From Candidatus Sulfotelmatobacter sp. (GTDB taxonomy: Bacteria; Acidobacteriota; Terriglobia; Terriglobales; SbA1), in assembly GCA_030151135.1 (NCBI GenBank), contig JASLEQ010000480.1, forward strand, positions 1 through 5,716: DNA of 5,716 bases, written 5' to 3'. Each line of letters begins with the position of its first letter. Positions within the stretch are counted from its first letter, which is position 1. Positions 1 to 5,283 of this stretch are shown here, one piece after another. The notes beneath the pieces are model-generated. The model ran no database searches, was not told the DNA's origin, and saw nothing but the letters and a program-made list of their open reading frames with translations. A program made the translations under genes and the position numbers.

Positions 1-578
1 AATCCCAGATCCATGATTCTCGGAGGCTCGGCAAAATGTAGCCCGTACATCGCGGCCATTCCAGGAAATCCGTCCGGCCTTTCCATGAACTCATAACCAA
101 ATCCGGCTCTCCATCGTGGAGTGAATTGCGCGGCCTCGGACAAAGTTTTGATCTTCAGCCGGCGCGCATCTTCCCCGCGAATTTCCATCGCAAACGTATC
201 GTTGAAGCCGAATGCAGGCCCTAGAGTCAGTTGAAAGCGCCGCTCATATTCACTCTTCACGCGGTCATACACCTGCCGTTTATCGCTGCTGGGCTTCTCT
301 TTCAGCACGGCAGTCAGGGCCGTGCCGGTGTATTCGGGATAAATATCGATCCGTCCTGCGAGCATGGCTTGCTGGCAGATATAGGTTCCCGCCAGGTAAA
401 ACCGCCGCTCGACTTTCAAGGCCGTGTGCGCTTCGATCTGCTGCGCCATGACTTCGCCCAGAACGAAAGACTCGGTGAAGTTCTTCGAACCAACGACAAT
501 GCGGTTGTGGTGCTGCGGCGAGCAGGAAATGGCGGATGCGACACACAACATCAGCAGCAAGGCCGTGCAGGTCCTCAT
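1..578 (-). CDS. Osmoprotectant ABC transporter substrate-binding lipoprotein (OpuC/OsmF-like), C-terminus cut by window edge
   Basis: This protein would capture glycine betaine, choline or a related quaternary amine outside the membrane and pass it to the permease encoded just upstream. The ATG at 578-576 overlaps the permease stop (ATGA). 192 residues are visible and the frame is open to the window edge; family members are usually about 270-310. Seen: a short hydrophobic leader (residues 5-18), then Cys19 in the context AISC, which fits a lipoprotein signal although Ala rather than Leu stands at -3. Next come the family hallmarks VGSKNFTE (29-36), AGTYICQQAMLAG (63-75), YPEYTGTA (80-87), GFNDTF (124-129), and an AGF...RPDGFPGM segment (158-174). 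These are typical of the QAT-type binding proteins OpuBC/OpuCC/OsmF. The exact ligand cannot be told because the binding-site residues lie partly outside the window. No strong Shine-Dalgarno is seen, so expression probably relies on coupling to the permease. Confidence 0.93.
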   Translation of the reverse strand, partial: MRTCTALLLMLCVASAISCSPQHHNRIVVGSKNFTESFVLGEVMAQQIEAHTALKVERRFYLAGTYICQQAMLAGRIDIYPEYTGTALTAVLKEKPSSDKRQVYDRVKSEYERRFQLTLGPAFGFNDTFAMEIRGEDARRLKIKTLSEAAQFTPRWRAGFGYEFMERPDGFPGMAAMYGLHFAEPPRIMDLG

Positions 579-1207
579 CGCGCCCGCAGCCGCCTTTCGA
601 CCCAACCCACACCGAAGTCTGCAAGCAGCGCAAGGACGGCCGCTGGAATCGCTCCCGCCAGAATCACGCGATCATCCACCATCGCTAATCCGCGGAAGAT
701 GAATTCTCCTAAACCCCCGGCGCCGATCGCAGCGGCGATGGTCGCCAGGCCGACCGAGATCACGACTGCAATCCTGACGCCCGACAGAATCACGCTCGCC
801 GCAAGTGGCAGCTCGACTTGATATAAAAGTTGCCACTCCGTCATTCCCATGCCGCGCGCTGCCTCGACAATTGCCGCGTCAACTCCGTGAATTCCCGCGT
901 AGGTATTGCGGATGATCGGCAGCAGCGCATAAAGCGTGAGCGCTAAAATGGCAAGCCGATCCGACCGCGCCCCCAACCACGGCACCGGCAGCAGAAATCC
1001 GAACAACGCAAGCGAGGGAATGGTCTGAATGATGTTCGCGGTAGTGAGGATCGGCTTGTTCCAGCCCTTGCGATGCGCAACAAGAATCCCCAGGGGAATG
1101 CCCACCAACATCGCAAACAGGGTTGAAATTCCCACCAGCCACAAATGCTCAAGCGTCAACTCCAGGACCTGCGCACGATTTTGCGATAGGAAATGAAGCA
1201 GGTTCAT
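575..1207 (-). CDS. Osmoprotectant ABC transporter permease (OpuB/OpuC-type)
   Basis: This is the inner-membrane channel subunit of the quaternary-amine importer. The 210 residues match the usual length of OpuCB/OpuBB/OsmW permeases (about 210-220). About five to six hydrophobic segments can be seen, roughly at 21-45, 53-77, 84-104, 138-163 and 181-200. The cytoplasmic EAA loop that docks on the ATPase runs from Glu115 to Ala136 (EAARGMGM then a segment ending ELPLA). IQTIPSLALFG (60-70) and IGAGGLGEFI (161-170) are further family signatures. The ATG overlaps the ATPase stop by four bases, and its own stop overlaps the start of the binding protein by four bases. A GAGG ribosome-binding site precedes it by 6 nt. 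Only one permease is visible. Many such systems have two, and a second could lie beyond the left edge. Confidence 0.95.
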   Translation of the reverse strand: MNLLHFLSQNRAQVLELTLEHLWLVGISTLFAMLVGIPLGILVAHRKGWNKPILTTANIIQTIPSLALFGFLLPVPWLGARSDRLAILALTLYALLPIIRNTYAGIHGVDAAIVEAARGMGMTEWQLLYQVELPLAASVILSGVRIAVVISVGLATIAAAIGAGGLGEFIFRGLAMVDDRVILAGAIPAAVLALLADFGVGWVERRLRAR

Positions 1208-1980
1208 GACGTGCCTCGATTCGCCGCCGATTCCAGCCCTTCTCCGAACGCTCGCACATAAGCTGATGCCCAGGCGTCACCTGACTTTACAAACTCTTGC
1301 GGGGTAAGCACGGTTACGAGCTTCCCTGCTTCCATCAGCGCAATCCGCGATCCCAGCCGCAACGCCTCCCGCAAGTCATGAGTCACGAATAAAACCGTTT
1401 TATGCAGCCGTTGCTGCAGCAGCAGGAATTCACGCTGTAGCTCATCCCGCGTTAACGGATCGAGGGCGGCAAAAGGTTCGTCCATCAGAAGGATTTCCGG
1501 ATCGGCTGCCAGCGCCCGCGCGACTCCGACCCTTTGCCGCTGTCCTCCAGACAGTTGGTGGGGATAACGTTGTCCGAATTCGGCGTCGAGACCTACCAGT
1601 TGCAATAGCTCCCGCACTCGCGCTTCAATTCGCCCCTGCGCCCACCCTTCGAGTTTCGGCACCAGTCCAATATTTCGCGCCACTGTGAAATGCGGAAACA
1701 GCCCGGCCTCTTGAATTACATATCCGACGCCCCGCCGCAATCGAATCACGTCGGTTTGATCGTTCGGCATACCGTTCACCAGGATGATGCCGGCACTTTG
1801 CGATACCAGACGATTCACCAATTTAAGTGTCGTCGTTTTCCCGGAACCGCTCCGGCCGAGCAATACCAGCGTTTCACCGCGCTTCACGTGCAGGTTCAGG
1901 CCACACAATACCTGGTTCCCACCCACGCGGTAGGAGACATCACGGAATTCGATCACCGGATCAGCGGCCGCGGCTTGCAT
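1204..1980 (-). CDS. Osmoprotectant ABC transporter ATP-binding protein, no CBS domains
   Basis: This ATPase powers uptake through the adjacent permease. With the ATG at 1980-1978 it has 258 residues. Seen in order: Walker A GRSGSGKTT (42-50), Q-loop Gln90, signature LSGGQRQRV (143-151), Walker B ILLMDEP (163-169), D-loop ALD (172-174) and switch His201 in VTHD. All key residues are present. The motif spacing and wording match the quaternary-amine group (OpuCA, OsmV, ProV). The protein ends about 55 residues after the H-loop, so the tandem CBS domains that act as the ionic-strength or nucleotide sensor in OpuA/OpuC are absent. The start is a choice: the frame is open upstream to a TTG at 2067, but residues added there do not resemble the family, and the fold begins at PVIEFRDVS just after the ATG. 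No clear Shine-Dalgarno is seen. It is first in the operon and overlaps the permease by four bases. Confidence 0.94.
   Translation of the reverse strand: MQAAAADPVIEFRDVSYRVGGNQVLCGLNLHVKRGETLVLLGRSGSGKTTTLKLVNRLVSQSAGIILVNGMPNDQTDVIRLRRGVGYVIQEAGLFPHFTVARNIGLVPKLEGWAQGRIEARVRELLQLVGLDAEFGQRYPHQLSGGQRQRVGVARALAADPEILLMDEPFAALDPLTRDELQREFLLLQQRLHKTVLFVTHDLREALRLGSRIALMEAGKLVTVLTPQEFVKSGDAWASAYVRAFGEGLESAANRGTS
1214..1217 (-). promoter_or_regulatory. Shine-Dalgarno of the permease gene
   Basis: GAGG on the minus strand lies 6 nt before the ATG at 1207-1205, inside the last codons of the ATPase gene. It supports the chosen permease start and translational coupling with the ATPase. Confidence 0.6.
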
Positions 1981-2074
1981 CAGCCCAGCATACCGGAGAG
2001 CGTAAATTGGCCCAAGATCACCGGGACACAGACCTCGATTTGCATTGAGCGTATTCCCCGGCGACAATCTGCAT
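1981..2074. promoter_or_regulatory. Divergent intergenic region, probable promoters for both directions
   Basis: These 94 bp separate the starts of two gene groups that face away from each other, so promoters for both should lie here or just inside the genes. Only weak matches are seen. On the minus strand, TTGGGC (2010-2015) and TATGCT (1987-1992) are 17 bp apart. On the plus strand, TTGCAT (2040-2045) and GACAAT (2063-2068) are 17 bp apart. Each has 3/6 and 4/6 matches to sigma-70 consensus. Both -10 boxes lie so near the start codons that transcripts would be almost leaderless, which agrees with the lack of Shine-Dalgarno sequences for both genes. No operator-like palindrome is evident. 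Confidence 0.35.
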
Positions 2075-2482
2075 ATGGACCGGCCAGCGACTCCAAGTTC
2101 GTATCTTCAGTCACCGCATGAGCCGTTCTCCCCGGGTGCGGTCGTCATTGCCACACTTTCAAATCCGCGCGAAAAATTCTGGGGAATGATCCTCGCGCTG
2201 GCTCCGGCCGGACTTAGCCTGAGCGGCGTCGAACTCGCTTCCTTTGAAGACCTCACCGTGATGGTTCGCGACGGGGAACCTTTTACTCCAGCCATGGTGT
2301 TCTTCCCGATGCATCGCATCGAACGCGTGGAACTCGATCTGCCGGATGGAACGCTTCCCTCGCTCTCGCAACGTTTTCTTGCGAAAACCGGCTTCGATCC
2401 CGCGGATGCGCTTGCGCCCAAAGCCGCCGGGCACCCCGATCCATCGATCGAATCGAAAACAAAATCCCAGGAGCATGCGTGA
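2075..2482 (+). CDS. Conserved-looking hypothetical protein, possible small beta-barrel (Sm/SH3-like)
   Basis: I do not recognise a named family. From the ATG at 2075 the protein has 135 residues, no signal peptide and no membrane segment, so it is probably cytosolic. Residues 1-20 are polar and proline/serine-rich. Residues 21-87 look strand-rich: GAVVIATL (21-28), then NPREKFWGMIL (30-40), GLSLSGVEL (46-54) and MVFFPMHRIERVEL (74-87). This resembles the strand order of Sm-like or SH3-like small barrels, an inference from pattern only. The tail after about residue 107 is polar and likely disordered. I have an unchecked impression of similar REKFWG proteins in Acidobacteriota. The stop overlaps the pgsA GTG start (GTGA), which shows co-transcription and suggests coupled translation. 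A TTG at 2045 would add 10 residues, but the ATG is preferred. Neither start has a clear ribosome-binding site, and the mRNA may be nearly leaderless. Confidence 0.8.
   Translation: MDRPATPSSYLQSPHEPFSPGAVVIATLSNPREKFWGMILALAPAGLSLSGVELASFEDLTVMVRDGEPFTPAMVFFPMHRIERVELDLPDGTLPSLSQRFLAKTGFDPADALAPKAAGHPDPSIESKTKSQEHA
2469..2473 (+). promoter_or_regulatory. Shine-Dalgarno deciding the GTG start of pgsA
   Basis: AGGAG lies 5 nt before the GTG at 2479. It favours that GTG over the out-of-frame ATG at 2475, which is only 1 nt away from the motif and opens an unrelated frame. Confidence 0.7.
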
Positions 2483-3066
2483 GACTCTCTCAAGTACTGA
2501 CAGCGCCCAACCAACTCACCCTGCTTCGCATGATCTTCGTCCCATTCGTGGTGATCCATCTGGTCGACGGCCATTATCGCTGGGCGCTCGTCATCTTCGT
2601 GGTTGCAGGCTTCAGTGATGGCCTTGACGGCCTGCTTGCCCGAATGCTCCACCAGCAAACCTTGCTCGGCCAATACCTCGATCCCATCGCCGACAAGTTG
2701 CTGCTAAGCACGATATTTCTAGTGCTCTCGATTCTCCACAAGATTCCCTGGAAATACACGGTCGTGGTCTTTAGCCGCGACATTTCAATACTCGCGGCTA
2801 GTGCGGTGCTGTTCGCAATTGCAGGACTTCGCAACTTCAAACCCAGCATCTTTGGCAAAGCCAATACCGTTTCCCAGATTGCTGCCGTCTTTTTCGTGCT
2901 TCTCCTGCAGATTCACCCCGTCCGGTGGGTCTGGATCGCTCGCACCGTTTTCCTTCGGGCAACTTTTATCTTCACCATCGTTTCTGCCCTGCACTATGTA
3001 ATCCTCGTACAACAGAGACTGCGGGAACATCAGCACGCATTGCCGCCCCCTGCTTCAGCAGCTTGA
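2479..3066 (+). CDS. pgsA: CDP-diacylglycerol--glycerol-3-phosphate 3-phosphatidyltransferase family protein
   Basis: This is an integral membrane enzyme of the CDP-alcohol phosphatidyltransferase family. The expected reaction is CDP-diacylglycerol plus glycerol-3-phosphate giving phosphatidylglycerol-phosphate and CMP, the first committed step to phosphatidylglycerol and cardiolipin. The full catalytic signature D-x2-DG-x2-AR-x8-G-x3-D-x3-D is intact: Asp47, Asp50, Gly51, Ala54, Arg55, Gly64, Asp68 and Asp72. The N-terminus has the PN-x-LT-x2-R element (10-17) common in PgsA. Hydrophobic segments lie near 19-43, 75-87, 92-118, 131-143 and 152-176. At 195 residues the length is normal. The GTG start has a good Shine-Dalgarno and overlaps the upstream stop. 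The family also includes cardiolipin and phosphatidylinositol-type synthases that share the signature, so the acceptor alcohol is inferred; PgsA is the most likely. Confidence 0.88.
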   Translation: MRLSQVLTAPNQLTLLRMIFVPFVVIHLVDGHYRWALVIFVVAGFSDGLDGLLARMLHQQTLLGQYLDPIADKLLLSTIFLVLSILHKIPWKYTVVVFSRDISILAASAVLFAIAGLRNFKPSIFGKANTVSQIAAVFFVLLLQIHPVRWVWIARTVFLRATFIFTIVSALHYVILVQQRLREHQHALPPPASAA

Positions 3067-3132
3067 TTTCACGAGTTGACCGGCATTTCCGGCGACCCCT
3101 AGAATCATTAGTTCTTCTCGCAGCTTGATTTC
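3058..3132 (+). repeat. Pair of 13-bp direct repeats flanking the pgsA-cysS gap
   Basis: GCAGCTTGATTTC occurs exactly at 3058-3070 and again at 3120-3132, and the match continues to 15 of 16 bases (ACG versus GCG after it). The first copy contains the pgsA stop codon; the second ends 18 bp before the cysS ATG. The 62-bp period could reflect a small duplication or a repeated protein-binding site. I see no terminator with a T-tract in this 84-bp gap, so pgsA and cysS may be co-transcribed. Confidence 0.5.
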
Positions 3133-3150
3133 GCGCGCTAAAAAGTCCAG

Positions 3151-4635
3151 ATGGCCCTTCGTCTCTTCAATACGATGTCGTCGCAGGTTGACGAGTTCCG
3201 ACCTCTGCGGAACTCGGAGGTCCGGATGTACGCCTGCGGCCCAACTGTGTACGACTACGGACACATCGGCAATTTCCGCACATTCATCGCCGTCGATCTG
3301 CTACGCCGATTTCTGCGGCAAAGTGGATACAAAGTGCGCCACGTCATGAACATCACCGACGTCGACGACAAAATCATTCGCAACTCCGCCCGCGACGGAG
3401 TCAGCGTGCAGCAGTACACGGCGAAATATGAGAAAGCATTTCTCGAAGACGCCACCATGATCGGCATCGAGCAGCCAATTCTGGTGCATGCAACCGACCA
3501 CATACCGGAAATGGCTGATTTCGTCGCCAAATTGGTCGACAAAGGAATTGCCTATCGCACCGACGATGGCTCGTACTATTTTCGGATTGCCAGGTTTCCG
3601 GAATACGGAAAGCTCTCGAAGAAGGACTTCTCCACCATCCTCGACGGCGCGCGTGTCGACGTGGACGAATACGAAAAAGACAGCGCCCGCGACTTCGCGC
3701 TCTGGAAAGCTCCGAAACCCGGCGAAGCATTTTGGGAAACGAAGATCGGTCCTGGGCGTCCCGGCTGGCATTTGGAGTGTTCCGTAATGTCGATGGAGGA
3801 ACTCGGGGAAAGCTTCGATCTTCACGCCGGAGGCGAAGACCTGATCTTCCCGCACCATGAGAACGAGATAGCTCAATCGGAATCGCTGACCGGAAAACCT
3901 TTCGCGCATTTCTGGTTTCACGCCCGCTTCCTGTTGGTGGAAGGCGAGAAGATGTCGAAGAGTCTCGGCAACTTCTTCACGCTGCGAGATCTTGTGCTGA
4001 AAGGTCACAAGCCTTCGTCGATCCGATATCTGCTGACTTCCGTTCCCTACCGCAACCACCTGAATTTCACCTTCGATGGTTTGAGACAGGCCGCGGTTTC
4101 GGTCGAACGCCTGCGCAACTTTCGGTTACGTCTAACAACGGGCACATTTCCGGAAGGAGCGAATCCGCAAATACAGACGATGGCCGTCGATGCGGACAAC
4201 AAAATGCGTGCAGCCCTCGAGGACGACTTGAACACCGCGCAAGCCCAGGCTGCAGTGTTCGAAATGATTCGCGAGGCAAACAGCGCTCTCGACAAGGGTG
4301 AAGTAAAGAAAGAAAATGTTCCAGCCCTGCTCAGCACTTTGAGCAAGTTTGACGAGATCTTTGCCGTTCTCGAAGACACCGACGCCCTTAAAATGAAACA
4401 GGTGATGGAATGGGCGCCCACCGAAGGCCGGGAGAAAGACATCAGCGACGAGTTGCGGGCAGCGCTGCAGAGCGGCACCTTAGGCGATGCTGACATCGAT
4501 GCAAAAATTGGCGAGATGAAATCCGCTCGCATAGCGCGGGACTTCAAGAAATCCGACGCGATTCGCGCAGAACTGACGGACGCGGGCATCCTCGTAGAAA
4601 TTACAAAGGATGGCATCCGCTGGCGGAGAAAGTGA
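3151..4635 (+). CDS. cysS: Cysteinyl-tRNA synthetase
   Basis: This cytosolic class I synthetase attaches cysteine to tRNA-Cys using ATP. It is complete at 494 residues, slightly longer than E. coli CysRS (461). Seen: the CGPTVYDYGHIGN segment (29-41) with zinc ligand Cys29 and the HIGH-equivalent His38-Ile-Gly-Asn; ITDVDDKI (68-75); GWHLEC with zinc ligand Cys210; HAGGEDL (225-231); FPHHENE (233-239) supplying zinc ligands His235 and Glu239; and KMSKS (267-271). All four cysteine-selecting zinc ligands are present at the same spacing as in E. coli. DDLNTA (358-363) opens the helical DALR-type domain, and the C-terminus has the usual ARDFKKSDAIRAEL-type anticodon-binding helix followed by IRWRRK. 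The ATG at 3151 gives the usual MALRLFNT beginning. Its Shine-Dalgarno is poor (an A-rich stretch followed by GTCCAG). A hairpin lies in its first codons. Confidence 0.98.
   Translation: MALRLFNTMSSQVDEFRPLRNSEVRMYACGPTVYDYGHIGNFRTFIAVDLLRRFLRQSGYKVRHVMNITDVDDKIIRNSARDGVSVQQYTAKYEKAFLEDATMIGIEQPILVHATDHIPEMADFVAKLVDKGIAYRTDDGSYYFRIARFPEYGKLSKKDFSTILDGARVDVDEYEKDSARDFALWKAPKPGEAFWETKIGPGRPGWHLECSVMSMEELGESFDLHAGGEDLIFPHHENEIAQSESLTGKPFAHFWFHARFLLVEGEKMSKSLGNFFTLRDLVLKGHKPSSIRYLLTSVPYRNHLNFTFDGLRQAAVSVERLRNFRLRLTTGTFPEGANPQIQTMAVDADNKMRAALEDDLNTAQAQAAVFEMIREANSALDKGEVKKENVPALLSTLSKFDEIFAVLEDTDALKMKQVMEWAPTEGREKDISDELRAALQSGTLGDADIDAKIGEMKSARIARDFKKSDAIRAELTDAGILVEITKDGIRWRRK
3192..3216 (+). other. 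Perfect 9-bp stem hairpin in the early codons of cysS
   Basis: CGAGTTCCG (3192-3200) and CGGAACTCG (3208-3216) are exact reverse complements with a 7-nt loop, starting 41 nt after the first base of the ATG. A second stem, GACCTC (3200-3205) with GAGGTC (3217-3222), overlaps the first and would compete with it. It lies in codons for residues 14-22, a part of CysRS that is not catalytic. The structure is visible; a regulatory role is only inferred. Confidence 0.45.
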
Positions 4636-4642
4636 ATCCATT

Positions 4643-4680
4643 CCCTCGCGTCAGCGCAATGCTAAGCTGACGGCTGAGGG
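4643..4680 (+). promoter_or_regulatory. Hairpin between cysS and the FmdE gene; terminator-like or RBS-masking
   Basis: CCCTC (4643-4647) pairs with GAGGG (4676-4680) and CGTCAGC (4649-4655) with GCTGACG (4666-4672), giving 12 base pairs around a 1x3 internal loop and a 10-nt terminal loop. No T-tract follows, so it is not a standard intrinsic terminator. GAGGG is the only Shine-Dalgarno-like sequence before the TTG at 4693 (12 nt away, rather long), so folding would hide it. A competing stem, AAGCTG (4664-4669) with CAGCTT (4685-4690), cannot form at the same time. Confidence 0.45.
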
Positions 4681-4685
4681 CTGAC
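4665..4685 (+). repeat. Three tandem heptamers (A/G)GCTGA(C/G)
   Basis: Three consecutive 7-bp units, AGCTGAC, GGCTGAG and GGCTGAC, fill 4665-4685 just before the FmdE gene. The repeat supplies the right arm of the hairpin above, so the two features are not independent. Confidence 0.6.
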
Positions 4686-4692
4686 AGCTTCC

Positions 4693-5283
4693 TTGAAATC
4701 CTTCGACGAATACCTCCGCGACGCCGAACAAGCTCACGGACATCTCTGCGCCGGACAAGTCCTCGGAGTCCGCCTGGCGATGCTGGGACTGCAGAAACTC
4801 GGTATCCAAGATCCGCATGGGAAAGACCGCAAGCGCATCGTCACCTTTGTTGAAATCGATCGCTGCGCGACCGATGCGGTCGCGGTCGTTACTGGCTGCC
4901 GTCTGGGTAAGCGTGCCCTGAAATTCCGCGATTGGGGCAAGATGGCGGCGACGTTTGTCGACGTGAATAGCGGAAAGGCGATCCGTGTTGCTGCCCGGGA
5001 ATCATCAAAAAATCTCGCGCGCCAACTTCATCCGGAGATTGAGAACAAGAACCAGCAGCAGATGCTTGCCTATCGCGAGATCTCCGACCAGGACCTGTTC
5101 TCCACGCAATGGGTGAAGGTCGATCTTCCCCCGGAAGAGTTTCCCGGTTATAAAGGCGAGCGCGTCTCGTGCGAACAGTGCGGGGAAGGAATCAATTTTC
5201 GTCGCGAAGTGAAGGTAGAAGGACGGCTTTTGTGCCGCGCCTGCGCGGGAGAGAATTACTACGAAGTTCTGGACGAAACTTGA
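4693..5283 (+). CDS. FmdE-family protein with C-terminal zinc finger
   Basis: The name comes from formylmethanofuran dehydrogenase subunit E, but most bacterial members occur outside methanogenesis and have no proven role. The 196 residues show the FmdE core: HGHLCAG (15-21) with His15, His17 and Cys19 as likely metal ligands, then [11 protein letters not shown] (53-63) and VTGCRLGK (66-73), ending in a C-terminal four-cysteine finger Cys160-x2-Cys163-x17-Cys181-x2-Cys184. An auxiliary treble-clef zinc finger at this place is known in the family. The TTG at 4693 is the only common start codon (ATG, GTG or TTG) between an in-frame stop at 4675 and the HGHLCAG motif; a CTG at 4681 is less likely. 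No signal peptide is seen, so it is probably cytosolic. No other Fmd/Fwd or molybdopterin gene is in the window. It follows cysS by 57 bp and overlaps gatA tail-to-tail by 25 bp. Confidence 0.9.
   Translation: MKSFDEYLRDAEQAHGHLCAGQVLGVRLAMLGLQKLGIQDPHGKDRKRIVTFVEIDRCATDAVAVVTGCRLGKRALKFRDWGKMAATFVDVNSGKAIRVAARESSKNLARQLHPEIENKNQQQMLAYREISDQDLFSTQWVKVDLPPEEFPGYKGERVSCEQCGEGINFRREVKVEGRLLCRACAGENYYEVLDET

Noticed and set aside
231..821. 196-codon open frame on the plus strand
   Set aside because: It lies opposite the binding protein and permease genes, which carry clear family motifs. The translation is low-complexity and arginine/alanine-rich.
1981..2067. 29-residue N-terminal extension of the ATPase from a TTG at 2067
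   Set aside because: The added residues do not look like the family N-terminus, no ribosome-binding site precedes the TTG, and the ATG at 1980 gives the normal beginning.
2107..2673. 188-codon open frame on the minus strand
   Set aside because: It is antisense to the hypothetical gene and the start of pgsA, both better supported; no motif is seen in it.
3079..3091. CCGG-CATTT-CCGG hairpin after pgsA as a terminator
   Set aside because: The stem is only 4 bp and no T-tract follows, so it is too weak to call.
3055..3264. 69-codon minus-strand frame spanning the pgsA-cysS gap, with a helix-like, charged stretch
   Set aside because: It looks somewhat protein-like but overlaps the start of cysS and the end of pgsA and matches no family I know. 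There is not enough support to call a gene.
3301..4059. 252-codon open frame on the minus strand
   Set aside because: It lies wholly opposite cysS, whose motifs are complete. The frame shows no recognisable domain and is a shadow of GC-rich codon use.
4047..4616. 189-codon open frame on the minus strand
   Set aside because: It is a serine/arginine-rich shadow of the cysS 3' half.
4867..4883. 7-bp palindrome with a 3-nt loop (GCGACCG and CGGTCGC)
   Set aside because: It lies within the most conserved FmdE core codons (DRCATDAVA region) and is adequately explained by protein constraint and GC-rich codon choice.
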